Origin: a bacterium
GTDB taxonomy: Bacteria > Bacillota_I > Bacilli_A > RF39 > UBA660
DNA: 13,079 nt
Assembly: GCA_014845975.1 (NCBI GenBank)
Contig: RKAN01000082.1
Location: 1-13,079, forward strand
Direction: 5' to 3'
Shown piece after piece: positions 1 through 9,273 of the stretch. The position numbers and the translations under genes were made by a program. The notes under the pieces were generated by a model. The model did no database searches. It worked only from the letters and a program-made list of their open reading frames with translations, and was not told the origin of the DNA. How positions within the stretch are numbered: position 1 is the stretch's first letter; the number at the start of each line of letters is the position of its first letter.

Positions 1-392
1 TCAACAGTTCCACTTGGTTTTGTTGCTGGTTCTTCTCCTTTTTCAACTTTTTTATCTTTTGTTACTACATATTTTCCAATTACAAAAGAATAATTTGTTA
101 CAATTCCTTTTTCTATTGTTACCCACCCTTTTGTTGGTGTTTCTCCTTTTACTGTTACTTCACTGATTGGTATATCATGTGCCCCATCCGTAATTAAATT
201 TTCTCCTTTTACTTGGTTAATTGCTACTTGTTTTTCAATCGCATCAATATATCCTAATGCACTTTGCTCAGTAGCTCCTTTTCTGGCTTTTTCAATTACA
301 TTTAAAATTGTTGGTGTTGCGATTAATGCAATGATCGCTAATATGACAATCACTGCCAATAACTCTATTAATGTAAATCCTTTTCTTTTCAT
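1..392 (-). CDS. Type IV pilin-like / pseudopilin protein, 3' end cut off by the window
   Basis: The first 130 residues are visible and the reading frame is still open at the window edge. The N-terminus is a classic class III (prepilin) signal: a short basic leader MKRKG, then FTLIE with the conserved +5 Glu, then a hydrophobic helix (about residues 8-24) ending in ATP. Prepilin peptidase (PilD/ComC type) would be expected to cut after Gly5 and methylate Phe6. After the helix comes an Ala/Lys/Glu-rich alpha spine and a Lys/Thr-rich globular part. The start is fixed by AGGAGGT at 401-407, 8 bases upstream of ATG. By family it would be an inner-membrane-anchored subunit of a type IV pilus, a competence pseudopilus (ComGC-like) or a type II secretion-like filament. 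No partner genes are visible, so the exact machine is undetermined. It is divergent from the small HTH gene. Family call is strong, specific role unknown. Confidence 0.88.
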   Translation of the reverse strand, partial: MKRKGFTLIELLAVIVILAIIALIATPTILNVIEKARKGATEQSALGYIDAIEKQVAINQVKGENLITDGAHDIPISEVTVKGETPTKGWVTIEKGIVTNYSFVIGKYVVTKDKKVEKGEEPATKPSGTV

Positions 393-442
393 GTTATACT
401 ACCTCCTACTTCTAGTATTTCTATTATCTTTACATTATATAC

Positions 443-472
443 ATCATATCATAATTTTATTATTATTGTAAA
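443..472 (-). promoter_or_regulatory. Candidate sigma-A promoter for the pilin-like gene
   Basis: On the minus strand, TTTACA (467-472) and TATGAT (443-448) are separated by 18 bases, each one mismatch from consensus. The predicted start near 436 gives a leader of about 44 nt containing the strong AGGAGGT. The 137-base divergent region (393-529) also holds three direct copies of TTTACAT on the plus strand (429, 480, 492), an ATCGAT palindrome at 475-480, and TGA-GATAAT (504-512). The last could be an extended -10 for the HTH gene, though its start would leave only about 11 nt of leader and no good -35 is visible. AT-richness makes chance matches likely. Confidence 0.4.
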
Positions 473-529
473 CTATCGATTTACATAATACTTTACATGT
501 TCATGAGATAATAAACTCGAGGTGTAAAT

Positions 530-778
530 ATGAGTATTGAAACAATTAACTACATTTCCAAAGAAGAACTTCAACAAATTATTGGAGGAAATATTCGAAA
601 AATTGCCTATCAAAAAAATATCAATTTAATGAAACTGTCAGAACAAGTAGATATTTCTTATGAATATTTAAGAAGTATTGTATCACCTAAAGGAAAAAAG
701 AATTTATCCTTTTATTCTGTTTATAAATTTTCTAAAGCACTAGATACTACAATTGATGAATTAACAAAAAAGACTTAG
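530..778 (+). CDS. Small XRE/Cro-CI-type helix-turn-helix transcriptional regulator
   Basis: An 82-residue protein that is essentially one DNA-binding domain. After a short polar N-terminus (1-18), residues about 19-79 follow the Cro/C1 HTH pattern: NIRKIAYQKNINLMKLSE (helix 1 into helix 2), a turn at VDIS, recognition helix YEYLRSIVS, a basic KGKKN loop, then the hydrophobic SVYKFSKALDTTIDEL helix typical of the family's C-terminal half. No sensor domain is visible. The start is supported by GAGGTG at 519-524, five bases before ATG. It is the only convincing plus-strand gene here, divergent from the pilin-like gene and convergent with rpoC, 19 bases between stops. A role as a repressor of itself and/or the pilin gene is an inference from the divergent layout; the target is unknown. 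Confidence 0.82.
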   Translation: MSIETINYISKEELQQIIGGNIRKIAYQKNINLMKLSEQVDISYEYLRSIVSPKGKKNLSFYSVYKFSKALDTTIDELTKKT

Positions 779-799
779 AATTTTCCTAAGTCTTTTTTT
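766..799. terminator. Bidirectional intrinsic terminator shared by the HTH gene and rpoC
   Basis: A perfect 13-bp inverted repeat (766-778 with 786-798; arm AAAAAAGACTTAG) around a 7-base loop (AATTTTC). The arms begin with an A-run and end with a T-run, so either strand gives a stem followed by U residues. The TAG of the HTH gene (776-778) lies in the left arm, and the TAA of rpoC (complement of 798-800) starts at the outer end of the right arm. It closes the rpoBC transcription unit. Confidence 0.9.
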
Positions 800-3700
800 A
801 ATCCATTAATTCATCTTCTAATACATCTAAAGGTTCAGAACTTCCCATATTTGTTTTTAATTCATACTCACAATCACGATATCTCTTCGCTCCTGTTCCA
901 GCAGGAATTAATTTACCAATAATGACATTCTCTTTTAAACCATTTAAATGATCTACTTTTCCATGAATAGCTGCATCTGTTAAAATTCTTGTTGTTTCTT
1001 GGAATGAAGCAGCTGATAAGAATGAATCTGTTTCTAGAGAAGCTTTTGTGATACCTAATAATACTGGACGACCAGTAGATGGATTTTTACCCTCTAGAAT
1101 TAACTCTTTATTAACATTTCTAAAATGATTAATATTTACCATTGTTCCTGGTAAGAATAATGAATCACCAGAATTTACAATCTTAATTTTTGAAATCATA
1201 CGTCTTGCTATAATTTCAACGTGTTTATCACTAATATCAACACCTTGAGAACGATAAACTTTTTGAATTTCAGATAAGATATATTGTTGAACAGAAATTG
1301 GATCTGTTACAACTAATAATTCTTTTGGACTAATCGCACCATGAGTAAGTCTTTGACCTGAAACAACTTCTTGACCTTTTTCAACGGCTAACTTAGCTCC
1401 GTAATTTGATGTATGATTACGAACTTCTACATCATTTTTAACAGAAATAATCCACTTACCATTGTCTGATACGATATCAGATACAACACCATTAATTTCA
1501 GAAATTGTAGCTTTTCCTTTTGGATTACGAGCTTCAAATAATTCTTGAACACGAGGTAAACCTTGAGTAATATCGTCTCCAGCTACACCACCTGAGTTGA
1601 TAGTACGCATTGTAAGTTGGGTACCTGGTTCACCAATTGATTGAGCAGCCATAATACCAACAGCTTCACCAATTTCAACAATCTGACCAGTTGCCAAGTT
1701 ACGTCCATAACAATGTTTACAAATACCATTTTCACTCTTACAAGTAAGAACAGTACGAATTGCTACCTTTTTAATTCCAGCACTTATAATTTTATCTGCT
1801 AAAGCCTCTGTAATATAAGTATTTCTATCTACAATCACTTCTTTTGTTTCTGGATGAATCACTTTTTTATTTGTATATCTACCAATGATACGATCTCTTA
1901 ATGATTCAATAACAGTTCCATCTGTATTTAAGAAATCTTCGACTACTACGCCATCATCAGTACCACAATCTTCTTCTTTAATGATAATATCTTGTGCTAC
2001 ATCAACTAAACGACGAGTTAAATATCCAGCATCGGCAGTTTTAAGAGCTGTATCAACAAATCCTTTACGAATACCATGAGTACCTAAGAAGAATTCTGAA
2101 ACTCTAACACCCTCTAAGAAGGAAGATGTAATTGGAATTTCTACTGTACCACCATCTGGTTTTGCCATAAGACCACGCATACCAGCCATTTGGTTGTAAC
2201 TTCCCATATCTCCACGGGCACCAGAATCAATCATGATTGAAATTGGATTTTCATTATGAGATTTTACAATTTCAGTAAGTTCTTCAGCTATTTTATTTTT
2301 AGCATTGCTCCAAGTTGAAATAACATTTTCATATCGTTCATGTTCCGTAATAATACCACGTTTATATTGTTTATTAATTTGTGATACACGATCTTCAGCT
2401 TCTTTTAAAATTTCAGCTTTATCATTTGATGGAATAATATCACTAATAGCTATTGAAATACCAGATAATGTAGATTCTTTAAATCCTAAATCTTTCATTT
2501 TATCTAGCATAATAGAAGTTTCAGTTGTTTGATAACGTTTATAGATTTGTGCAATTAATTTCTTTAAAACACCTTTTCCAAATGGTTTTACTAATTCCAT
2601 TTCGGAAATTGCCTTTTTAATATCTGTACCTTTACTTAAGAAATATTTATTAGGAGTAATTCCTTCCATATTTTCCTTTGTACCTTCATTAATATATTGG
2701 AATGTGTCTGGAAAAATTTCATTAAATTTCAATTTACCTACAGTAGTAACAAGATATTTATCATTTTGTTCTTCTGTAAATAATTTGTGTTTAAATCCAC
2801 GAACTGGAATCGCTATTCTCGTATGTTGTGAAATTTCTCTTCTTTCAAAAGACATTAATGCTTCATCTGGATCTTTGAAGACACGACCTTCTCCTTTTTC
2901 TCCAGCTTTTTCAATTGTAATGTAATAATTACCTAAAATCATATCTTGTCCTGGAGTAACAATTGGGTTACCATCAGAAGGTTTCAAGATATTATTAGCG
3001 CCTAACATCAAAATTCTCGCTTCTGCTTGTGCTTCTTCACTAATTGGAACATGGACAGCCATTTGGTCTCCATCAAAATCGGCATTAAATGCTGCACAAA
3101 CAAGTGGATGAAGTCTAATTGCTCTACCACTAATTAATTTTGGTTCAAATGCTTGAATACCTAATCTATGTAATGTTGGAGCACGGTTTAACATTACTGG
3201 ATGTTCTTTAATTTTTTCTTCTACAATGTCCCATACTCTTGGATCTTGATTTTCAATCATACGTTTTGCTGCTTTAATATTAGAAGCAATTTCTTTACTA
3301 ACCAAACCATTTATAATATATGGTTTAAATAATTCAAGAGCCATTTCTTTTGGAATACCACATTGATACATCTTAAGACTTGGTCCTACAACAATAACAG
3401 AACGACCAGAGTAATCGACACGTTTTCCAAGTAAGTTTTGACGGAAACGACCTTGTTTACCTTTTAACATACTAGATAGAGATTTTAAAGGTCTATTTCC
3501 AGCACCTGTAATATTTCTTCCACGTCTACCGTTATCAAATAAAGCATCTACTGCTTCTTGAAGCATACGTTTTTCATTTTGAATAATAATAGATGGGGCA
3601 CCTAAATCCATTAATTTTTTAAGACGATTGTTACGATTAATAACACGTCTATATAAATCGTTTAAGTCAGAAGTGGCAAATCTACCACCATCTAACTGAA

Positions 3701-4430
3701 TCATAGGACGTAATTCTGGTGGAATTACTGGAAGTGCATCCAAAATCATCCATTCAGGTCTATTTCCTGATTCTTTAAATGCATCTAATACATCTAAACG
3801 TTTAATTAAACGAACTCGTTTTTGACTAGATGAATCTTTTATTTCATCAATTTCTTTTTTAATATTTTCAATTTCGCTATCTAAGTCTACTTGGCAAAGT
3901 AATTCTTTAATAGCTTCTGCACCCATACCAACTCTGAAAGAATTTCCATATTTTTCATAATATGCACGATATTCTTTATCAGAAATTGTTTGTTTTTTCT
4001 CTAAAGGGGTATCTCCTGAATCTAATACAACATAAGAAACAAAGTATAATACTTCTTCTAGATCTCTAGGAGACATGTCTAATACCAATCCCATACGAGA
4101 TGGAATTCCTTTAAAGAACCAAATATGAGATACAGGAGTAGCAAGTTCAATATGTCCCATACGCTCACGACGTACTTTACTTCTTGTTACTTCTACTCCA
4201 CATCGATCACAAACAATATTTTTATATCTTAATCTTTTATACTTTCCACAAGAACACTCAAAATCTTTTGTTGGTCCAAATATTTTTTCGCAGAAAAGAC
4301 CATCACGTTCTGGTTTTAAAGTACGATAATTAATAGTTTCTGCCTTTTTTACTTCTCCGTGTGACCAAGCACGAATTTTTTCAGGAGAGGCAATTGATAT
4401 TCTTAATCCTTCAATATTATTAACATCCAT
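798..4430 (-). CDS. rpoC: DNA-directed RNA polymerase subunit beta'
   Basis: A complete beta' subunit of 1210 residues, the usual length for low-G+C Gram-positives, without the large lineage-specific insertions seen in proteobacteria. The N-terminal zinc ribbon has C59, C61, C74 and C77. The catalytic Mg-binding loop NADFDGDQ is at 449-456 (D451, D453, D455). The bridge-helix region follows at about 760-805. The second zinc site uses C822, C897, C904 and C907. The rest of the catalytic core, including [11 protein letters not shown] at 933-943, is well conserved. One feature is odd: residues 944-946 are Ile-Asn-Ser (codons ATC AAC TCA, 1593-1601) where the trigger loop normally reads Phe-His-Thr/Ile, so the conserved His (E. 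coli H936) is Asn945. The ATG overlaps the rpoB stop (TAATG), which implies coupled translation. The gene ends at the shared terminator; no str genes follow. Confidence 0.99.
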   Translation of the reverse strand: MDVNNIEGLRISIASPEKIRAWSHGEVKKAETINYRTLKPERDGLFCEKIFGPTKDFECSCGKYKRLRYKNIVCDRCGVEVTRSKVRRERMGHIELATPVSHIWFFKGIPSRMGLVLDMSPRDLEEVLYFVSYVVLDSGDTPLEKKQTISDKEYRAYYEKYGNSFRVGMGAEAIKELLCQVDLDSEIENIKKEIDEIKDSSSQKRVRLIKRLDVLDAFKESGNRPEWMILDALPVIPPELRPMIQLDGGRFATSDLNDLYRRVINRNNRLKKLMDLGAPSIIIQNEKRMLQEAVDALFDNGRRGRNITGAGNRPLKSLSSMLKGKQGRFRQNLLGKRVDYSGRSVIVVGPSLKMYQCGIPKEMALELFKPYIINGLVSKEIASNIKAAKRMIENQDPRVWDIVEEKIKEHPVMLNRAPTLHRLGIQAFEPKLISGRAIRLHPLVCAAFNADFDGDQMAVHVPISEEAQAEARILMLGANNILKPSDGNPIVTPGQDMILGNYYITIEKAGEKGEGRVFKDPDEALMSFERREISQHTRIAIPVRGFKHKLFTEEQNDKYLVTTVGKLKFNEIFPDTFQYINEGTKENMEGITPNKYFLSKGTDIKKAISEMELVKPFGKGVLKKLIAQIYKRYQTTETSIMLDKMKDLGFKESTLSGISIAISDIIPSNDKAEILKEAEDRVSQINKQYKRGIITEHERYENVISTWSNAKNKIAEELTEIVKSHNENPISIMIDSGARGDMGSYNQMAGMRGLMAKPDGGTVEIPITSSFLEGVRVSEFFLGTHGIRKGFVDTALKTADAGYLTRRLVDVAQDIIIKEEDCGTDDGVVVEDFLNTDGTVIESLRDRIIGRYTNKKVIHPETKEVIVDRNTYITEALADKIISAGIKKVAIRTVLTCKSENGICKHCYGRNLATGQIVEIGEAVGIMAAQSIGEPGTQLTMRTINSGGVAGDDITQGLPRVQELFEARNPKGKATISEINGVVSDIVSDNGKWIISVKNDVEVRNHTSNYGAKLAVEKGQEVVSGQRLTHGAISPKELLVVTDPISVQQYILSEIQKVYRSQGVDISDKHVEIIARRMISKIKIVNSGDSLFLPGTMVNINHFRNVNKELILEGKNPSTGRPVLLGITKASLETDSFLSAASFQETTRILTDAAIHGKVDHLNGLKENVIIGKLIPAGTGAKRYRDCEYELKTNMGSSEPLDVLEDELMD

Positions 4431-7400
4431 TAATCATCAGCCCCTTCCATTGCTTCTAATTCTTCGATTGGTGCATCATCGATGCTGTCCAAATCATTAT
4501 CAAATTCATCTTCTTCTTCGTAAATTTCTGATTCCTTAGATATTTCAGACACATCATTCGATTCAACTTCATCTGTAGACAAATAACTATCTTCTGGTTC
4601 TTCTTCTACTTCTTTAAAATCAACAAAATTTCCTTCATCATTTAAAACAGTAATATCTAATCCTAGAGCTTGGAATTCTTTAATTAAAACTCTAAAGCTT
4701 TCTGGTACTCCTGGTTTTGGAAGTGGTGTACCTTTTACCAAAGATTCATAAACTTTTACACGTCCTACTACATCATCTGACTTTGTAGTAATCATTTCTT
4801 GAAGAACATGAGCTGCACCATATGCATAAAGTGCCCAAACTTCCATTTCTCCAAATCTTTGTCCACCAAATTGAGCTTTACCACCTAATGGTTGTTGTGT
4901 AACAAGTGAGTATGGTCCAGTTGATCTAGCATGTAATTTATCATCAACCATGTGATGTAATTTAATGAAATACATAACACCAACACTAATACGGTTATCA
5001 AATTTTTCACCTGTACGACCATCAAATAATTCGGTTTTACCATCTTCATCGCATCCTGCTTCTTTTAAAGCATCTACGATTTCAGGAACTGTAGCGCCAT
5101 CAAATACTGGAGTTGCCATATAAATTCCTAGTTTTTTTGCAGCCATACCTAAATGCATTTCTAGGATTTGTCCTAAGTTCATACGAGATGGAACTCCTAG
5201 TGGATTTAATAAAATGTCAACTGGTTCTCCATTTGGTAAATAAGGCATATCTTCTTCTGGTAAAATTAATGAAACAACGCCTTTATTACCATGACGACCA
5301 GCCATTTTATCTCCAACTGTTATTTTACGTTTTTGTGCGATATATACACGAACAATTTTAGATACTCCAGCAGGTAATTCATCTGAATCTTCTTTTGTAA
5401 ATATTTTTACATCGTGGACGATTCCTCCACCACCATTTGGAACTCTTAAAGATGTATCTCTTACTTCACGTGTTTTTTCACCAAATATAGCGTGTAATAA
5501 TTTTTCTTCACTAGTTAATTCAGCCATTCCTTTTGGAGTTACTTTACCAACTAAAATGTCATCTGGTTTTACTTCTGTACCAATTCTTACAATACCATTT
5601 TCATCTAGATTCTTACGAGCCTCTTCACCAACATTTGGAATATCTCTTGTAAACTCTTCAGGTCCTAATTTTGTATCACGACATTCAATTTGATAATCTT
5701 CAATATGAATAGATGTATAAACGTCATCTTTTACTAATCTTTCATTTAAAATTACAGCATCTTCATAGTTATAACCATTAAAGTTCATGAAGGCAACTGT
5801 AACATTCTTTCCTAAAGCCATTTCTCCTTTATCTGTAGATGGTCCATCAGCGATTACTTGGTCTTTTTTAACTTCATCGCCTTTACGAACAATTGGTACT
5901 TGATGATAACATGTACCTGCATTACTTCTTTCAAAGTCATTTAAATAGTAAGTATCCATACCACCTAAAGTTTTAATAATGATTTTTTTAGAATCTACAT
6001 AGTCAACAATACCATCTGCATTAGATATTACAACAGCACCACTATCACGAGCTGCAACACCTTCTACACCTGTTCCAACAAGTGGAGCTTCTACTGTTAA
6101 AAGTGGGATTGCTTGACGTTGCATGTTTGCACCCATTAGTGCTCTTTTTCCATCATCATGTTCAAGAAATGGAATACCTTGTGTTGCGATAGACACAACT
6201 TGTTGAGGTGAAACATCCATATAGTCTACTTTATCAGATTCGATAATTAAGTTATCACCACGATATCTTACTGGTACAGTAGCATCCGCAATTTCCCCAT
6301 TTTCTACCTTAACCGCAGCTTGAGAAATATAATAATCTAATTCTTCATCGGCTGTCATATAAACAATATCATCTGTTAATTTTTTATGATCAACTCTACG
6401 ATAAGGAGTCATAATAAATCCATAGTCATCTACTCTAGCATAACTAGCTAAACATGTAATCAAACCAATGTTAGGTCCTTCTGGTGATTCTACTGGGCAA
6501 AGTCTACCATAGTGAGATGGGTTAACGTCACGAACTTCCATTCCAGCTCTATCTCTTGATAATCCACCAGGTCCTAAAGAAGAAAGTCTTCTTTTGTTAG
6601 AAAGTTCTGCTACTGGGTTTGTTTGATCCATGAATTGAGAAAGTTGGCTACTACCAAAGAATTCTTTAATAGAAGCAGTTAAAGGTCTTATGTTAATTAA
6701 TGATTTTGGAGTAACTTCTGTAATTTCTTGAGTACTCATACGATCTCTAATAACTCTTTCAATTCTTGAAATACCAATTCTAAATTGATTTTGTAATAGC
6801 TCTCCTACTTGACGAACACGTCTATTAGATAAGTGATCAATTTCATCAAACTCTCCAATTCCGTCTAATAAATTTAAATAGTAAGAAACAGATGCATAGA
6901 TATCAGAAATTGTTAATCTTTTTACATCAATAGTAGAATCATTACCAATAATTTTTACAACTTTTGTTGAGTCTAATTTTGAGTAAACTTTAACAATTTG
7001 AACTTTGTTAAAACTATCCAACTCTTCATTAATTAAAGTTTCTTTTACTCCATAACCCTCTTTAAAAATAGGTTTTAATGTTTCTAATACTTCTTTTGTA
7101 ACTACAGTATCTTTTGATGCAACGACTTTTCCATTTACCTTAATATCTTCTGCTAAAGTACATCCTAATAAACGATCAATCACATTTAATTTACGATTAA
7201 ATTTATAACGACCTACTCTAGATAAATCATAACGGAATGAATCGAAAAATCTAGAAATCAATTGATTCTTTGCACTATCTAATGTAGATGGTTCACCTGG
7301 TCTTAATTTAGAATGAATATCAATTAAAGATTCATCTGTATTTTTATTAGAATCTTTTGTAATTGTATTTTCTAAGTATTCATTTTCACCAAATAAATCA

Positions 7401-8023
7401 TAAATATCTTCATCGCTAGATAATCCAATTGCTCTAAGTAATGTTGTAATAGGAACTTTTCTCGTTCTATCAATACGAACATAGATTACATTTCTTGCAT
7501 CTAATTCATATTCAAGCCAAGTACCACGGTTTGGTATGATTTGACTAGTTACAACATTTCTACCATTTTTATCAATTTCATTTCCAAAATAAGCAGATGG
7601 GGATCTAACAAGTTGAGAGACAATTACTCTTTCTGCTCCATTGATAATAAATGTTCCACTTTCTGTCATAACTGGCATATCTCCAAGATATATTTCTTGT
7701 TCTTTTACCTCTCCAGTTTCATGATTAAATAACCTTGCTTGTACCTTTAAAGGAGCTGCATAGGTTGAATACCTTTCTTTACATTCTTTAATAGAATATC
7801 TTGGTTTATCAAAAAAATAATCACCAAATTCAAGGGCTAAATTTCCAGTAAAACTCTCTACTGGAAAAATATCTTCAAATACTTCTGTAATTCCTTTTGT
7901 TAAAAACCAATCATAAGATTTTTTTTGAATTTCAAGTAAATTACCCAATTCAATTGCATTTTTTGTTTTTGCATAATTTCTTCTTTCACGATAATCGCTA
8001 AATTTTTTTATTGTATAAGCCAC
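4430..8023 (-). CDS. rpoB: DNA-directed RNA polymerase subunit beta
   Basis: The second-largest RNA polymerase subunit, forming the active-site cleft with beta'. I choose the GTG at 8021-8023 (1197 residues, starting MAYTIKKF). It has AGGGGTG at 8029-8035 five bases upstream, and the next residues match where beta subunits normally begin. An in-frame ATG at 8057-8059 would add 12 residues with no ribosome site. The fork/rifampicin region ([15 protein letters not shown]..., about 456-490 from the GTG) is intact except that the pocket His of E. coli (H526) is Asn476 (AAC at 6596-6598), preceded by Ser instead of Thr. The active-site [13 protein letters not shown] is present. The last ~60 residues are a strongly acidic, low-complexity tail, as in other Firmicutes beta subunits. 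The TAA overlaps the rpoC ATG by one base. A ~210-base gap precedes it. Confidence 0.97.
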   Translation of the reverse strand: MAYTIKKFSDYRERRNYAKTKNAIELGNLLEIQKKSYDWFLTKGITEVFEDIFPVESFTGNLALEFGDYFFDKPRYSIKECKERYSTYAAPLKVQARLFNHETGEVKEQEIYLGDMPVMTESGTFIINGAERVIVSQLVRSPSAYFGNEIDKNGRNVVTSQIIPNRGTWLEYELDARNVIYVRIDRTRKVPITTLLRAIGLSSDEDIYDLFGENEYLENTITKDSNKNTDESLIDIHSKLRPGEPSTLDSAKNQLISRFFDSFRYDLSRVGRYKFNRKLNVIDRLLGCTLAEDIKVNGKVVASKDTVVTKEVLETLKPIFKEGYGVKETLINEELDSFNKVQIVKVYSKLDSTKVVKIIGNDSTIDVKRLTISDIYASVSYYLNLLDGIGEFDEIDHLSNRRVRQVGELLQNQFRIGISRIERVIRDRMSTQEITEVTPKSLINIRPLTASIKEFFGSSQLSQFMDQTNPVAELSNKRRLSSLGPGGLSRDRAGMEVRDVNPSHYGRLCPVESPEGPNIGLITCLASYARVDDYGFIMTPYRRVDHKKLTDDIVYMTADEELDYYISQAAVKVENGEIADATVPVRYRGDNLIIESDKVDYMDVSPQQVVSIATQGIPFLEHDDGKRALMGANMQRQAIPLLTVEAPLVGTGVEGVAARDSGAVVISNADGIVDYVDSKKIIIKTLGGMDTYYLNDFERSNAGTCYHQVPIVRKGDEVKKDQVIADGPSTDKGEMALGKNVTVAFMNFNGYNYEDAVILNERLVKDDVYTSIHIEDYQIECRDTKLGPEEFTRDIPNVGEEARKNLDENGIVRIGTEVKPDDILVGKVTPKGMAELTSEEKLLHAIFGEKTREVRDTSLRVPNGGGGIVHDVKIFTKEDSDELPAGVSKIVRVYIAQKRKITVGDKMAGRHGNKGVVSLILPEEDMPYLPNGEPVDILLNPLGVPSRMNLGQILEMHLGMAAKKLGIYMATPVFDGATVPEIVDALKEAGCDEDGKTELFDGRTGEKFDNRISVGVMYFIKLHHMVDDKLHARSTGPYSLVTQQPLGGKAQFGGQRFGEMEVWALYAYGAAHVLQEMITTKSDDVVGRVKVYESLVKGTPLPKPGVPESFRVLIKEFQALGLDITVLNDEGNFVDFKEVEEEPEDSYLSTDEVESNDVSEISKESEIYEEEDEFDNDLDSIDDAPIEELEAMEGADD

Positions 8024-8071
8024 TGTTTCACCCCTATGTACTAAATTTTGAAAGAACATAACTCAAATTAA

Positions 8072-8101
8072 AGTATATGTGTCAATTTATAATTTTAACA
8101 A
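8072..8101 (-). promoter_or_regulatory. Candidate promoter for rpoB-rpoC
   Basis: In the 212-base non-coding gap between the methyltransferase stop and the rpoB GTG (8024-8235), the minus strand offers TTGTTA (8096-8101), an 18-base spacer and TATACT (8072-8077). A start near 8065 would leave about 42 nt of leader and would place the weak upstream ATG in that leader. A TTGACT at 8115-8120 has no well-spaced -10. No convincing terminator or RNA motif was found in the gap, so read-through from the ribosomal genes remains possible. Confidence 0.33.
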
Positions 8102-8235
8102 AATCGATTCAATAAGTCAACAAATCCATAAAAATTATTTATTAAATCTTTATAACCATTCATCTAAATAGTATTTTATATTTACATTTGATTTCTAATC
8201 AATAATTGCAAAAGAAATTGCTTTTATTCTATATA

Positions 8236-8823
8236 TCATTTCTTTTTGCATTTTATAATATAAAAGCCTTTCTTTTTATTAACAATATCTACAAAATATT
8301 CTTTTTCTAAATCTTTGGCAACAGATTTTGCTCCTTGATCTTTATTAATAACAATCCATAATTCTCCATTGGTATTTAAATAATCTTTAGCTTGGAAAAG
8401 AATTTTATATAGAATTTCTTTTCCTACACGAATAGGAGGATTAGAAATAATAAAGTCAAATTTTTCTTTCACATTTTCATAAATATTACTCTCGTAAATA
8501 TTGACATTCACATGATTCAGACTAACATTCTTTCTTGCCAATCCCAAGACTCTTCTGTTTATATCAATCATATGAACCTCGCTATTTGTTGTTTTAGCGA
8601 TGTAGATACCAATTGGTCCATATCCACAACCGAAGTCTAAAACCTTTCCCTGTATCTTTGAAACATCAATTGTTTCTAGTAATGATCTAGTTCCAAAATC
8701 CAATCCTTTTTTTGAAAAAACACCATAATCTGTCATAAATTGAAATGGAATATCACAAATGTTTACTAAAATTTGTTGTTCTTTGCTTTTTAAATTTTCA
8801 TCATTTTCAAAATAATGTGCCAT
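8236..8823 (-). CDS. Class I SAM-dependent methyltransferase, RsmC/YbxB-like small-domain family
   Basis: A 195-residue Rossmann-fold methyltransferase. The SAM-binding motif I is VLDFGCGYGPIG (61-72), the acidic motif II is MIDIN (85-89), and the catalytic NPP-type motif is ISNPPIR (126-132), which is typical of N-methyltransferases of the 'methyltransferase small' (MTS) family that includes 16S rRNA guanine-N2 enzyme RsmC. The N-terminal HYFENDEN and FMTDYGVFSKKGLDFGTR segments match the single-domain Gram-positive version (Bacillus ybxB), which also sits between rplL and rpoB. The substrate is therefore probably rRNA, but no target can be read from sequence. Ribosome site AAGAGG lies just before the ATG. 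It ends in TGA. Position implies co-transcription with rplJL, below the hairpin at 8843-8883. Confidence 0.9.
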   Translation of the reverse strand: MAHYFENDENLKSKEQQILVNICDIPFQFMTDYGVFSKKGLDFGTRSLLETIDVSKIQGKVLDFGCGYGPIGIYIAKTTNSEVHMIDINRRVLGLARKNVSLNHVNVNIYESNIYENVKEKFDFIISNPPIRVGKEILYKILFQAKDYLNTNGELWIVINKDQGAKSVAKDLEKEYFVDIVNKKKGFYIIKCKKK

Positions 8824-8842
8824 ACTTTTCCTCTTAAATAAA

Positions 8843-8883
8843 TACGACGAAAGCCCATACTACTCGTATAGGCTAAAATCGTA
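8843..8883 (-). terminator. Hairpin after rplL, probable leaky terminator/attenuator
   Basis: The rplL-methyltransferase gap (66 bases) holds a two-part hairpin. The inner stem of 9 pairs (8852-8860 with 8866-8874, one G·U) has a 5-base loop. An outer 5-bp stem, TACGA/TCGTA (8843-8847 with 8879-8883), lies across a small internal loop. On the transcript it is followed by UUUAUUUAAG, not a solid U-run, so termination would be partial. By analogy with the rplL-rpoB attenuator of E. coli, it may reduce read-through into downstream genes; RNA processing is an alternative. Confidence 0.5.
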
Positions 8884-8889
8884 CATTTT

Positions 8890-9258
8890 TTATTTAAATT
8901 CGATAGTAGCTCCAGCTTCTTCGAATTTAGCTTTTAATTCATTTGCTTCATCAGTAGATACGTTTTCTTTAATAGCTCCACCATTATCAGCTAATGCTTT
9001 AGAATCTCCTAATCCTAATCCAGTAACTTCTTTGATTAATTTGATAACAGCTAATTTATTAGCACCAGCACTAGTTAATACTACATTAACTGAGCTTGGT
9101 CCTTCTTCAACAGCAGCACCTGCTACTGGAGCAGCTACAGCTACAGCACTTGGATCTACACCAAATTCTTCTTTCATCATATCTACTAATTCTTTAATTT
9201 CTAATAAACTTTTTTCTTTTAAAGCTTCAATAATATCTTTATTTTCAATTTTTGCCAT
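8890..9258 (-). CDS. rplL: 50S ribosomal protein L7/L12
   Basis: A 122-residue stalk protein of standard length. The N-terminal dimerisation helices (about 1-33, LLEIKELVDMMKEEFGV) are followed by an Ala/Val/Pro-rich hinge (about 35-55) and a globular C-terminal domain with SAGANKLAVIKLIKEVTGLGLG, ending GATIEFK. The domain recruits translation GTPases (EF-Tu, EF-G, IF2). Within it, the usual KEAK at the start of a factor-binding helix reads GDSK, so two commonly conserved charged/polar positions differ while the last Lys is kept. AGGAGGAATG precedes the ATG. It lies 15 bases after rplJ, in the unit controlled by the L10 leader, and is followed by a hairpin that may set stoichiometry. Confidence 0.98.
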   Translation of the reverse strand: MAKIENKDIIEALKEKSLLEIKELVDMMKEEFGVDPSAVAVAAPVAGAAVEEGPSSVNVVLTSAGANKLAVIKLIKEVTGLGLGDSKALADNGGAIKENVSTDEANELKAKFEEAGATIEFK

Positions 9259-9273
9259 TTTTCATTCCTCCTT

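Noticed and set aside
1885..2925. Plus-strand open frames opposite rpoC (also 5113-5361 and 7541-7732 opposite rpoB, 9032-9277 opposite rplL, 11910-12254 opposite nusG)
   Set aside because: They are antisense frames over strongly conserved minus-strand genes, without ribosome sites or recognisable protein features.
8024..8059. Upstream ATG giving rpoB 12 extra residues
   Set aside because: No ribosome site before it, and the extra residues do not resemble beta N-termini. The GTG at 8021-8023 has AGGGGTG five bases upstream.
8196..8235. Possible terminator after the methyltransferase gene (AAAAG...CTTTT and GCAATT repeats)
   Set aside because: Only a 5-bp AT-rich stem; the GCAATT copies are direct, not inverted. 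Too weak to call.
8236..8238. TGA as tryptophan (Mycoplasma code), since the RpoB residue is mollicute-like
   Set aside because: Trp is TGG where I checked, the large genes read through with no internal TGA, and the methyltransferase ends naturally at its TGA. Standard code fits.
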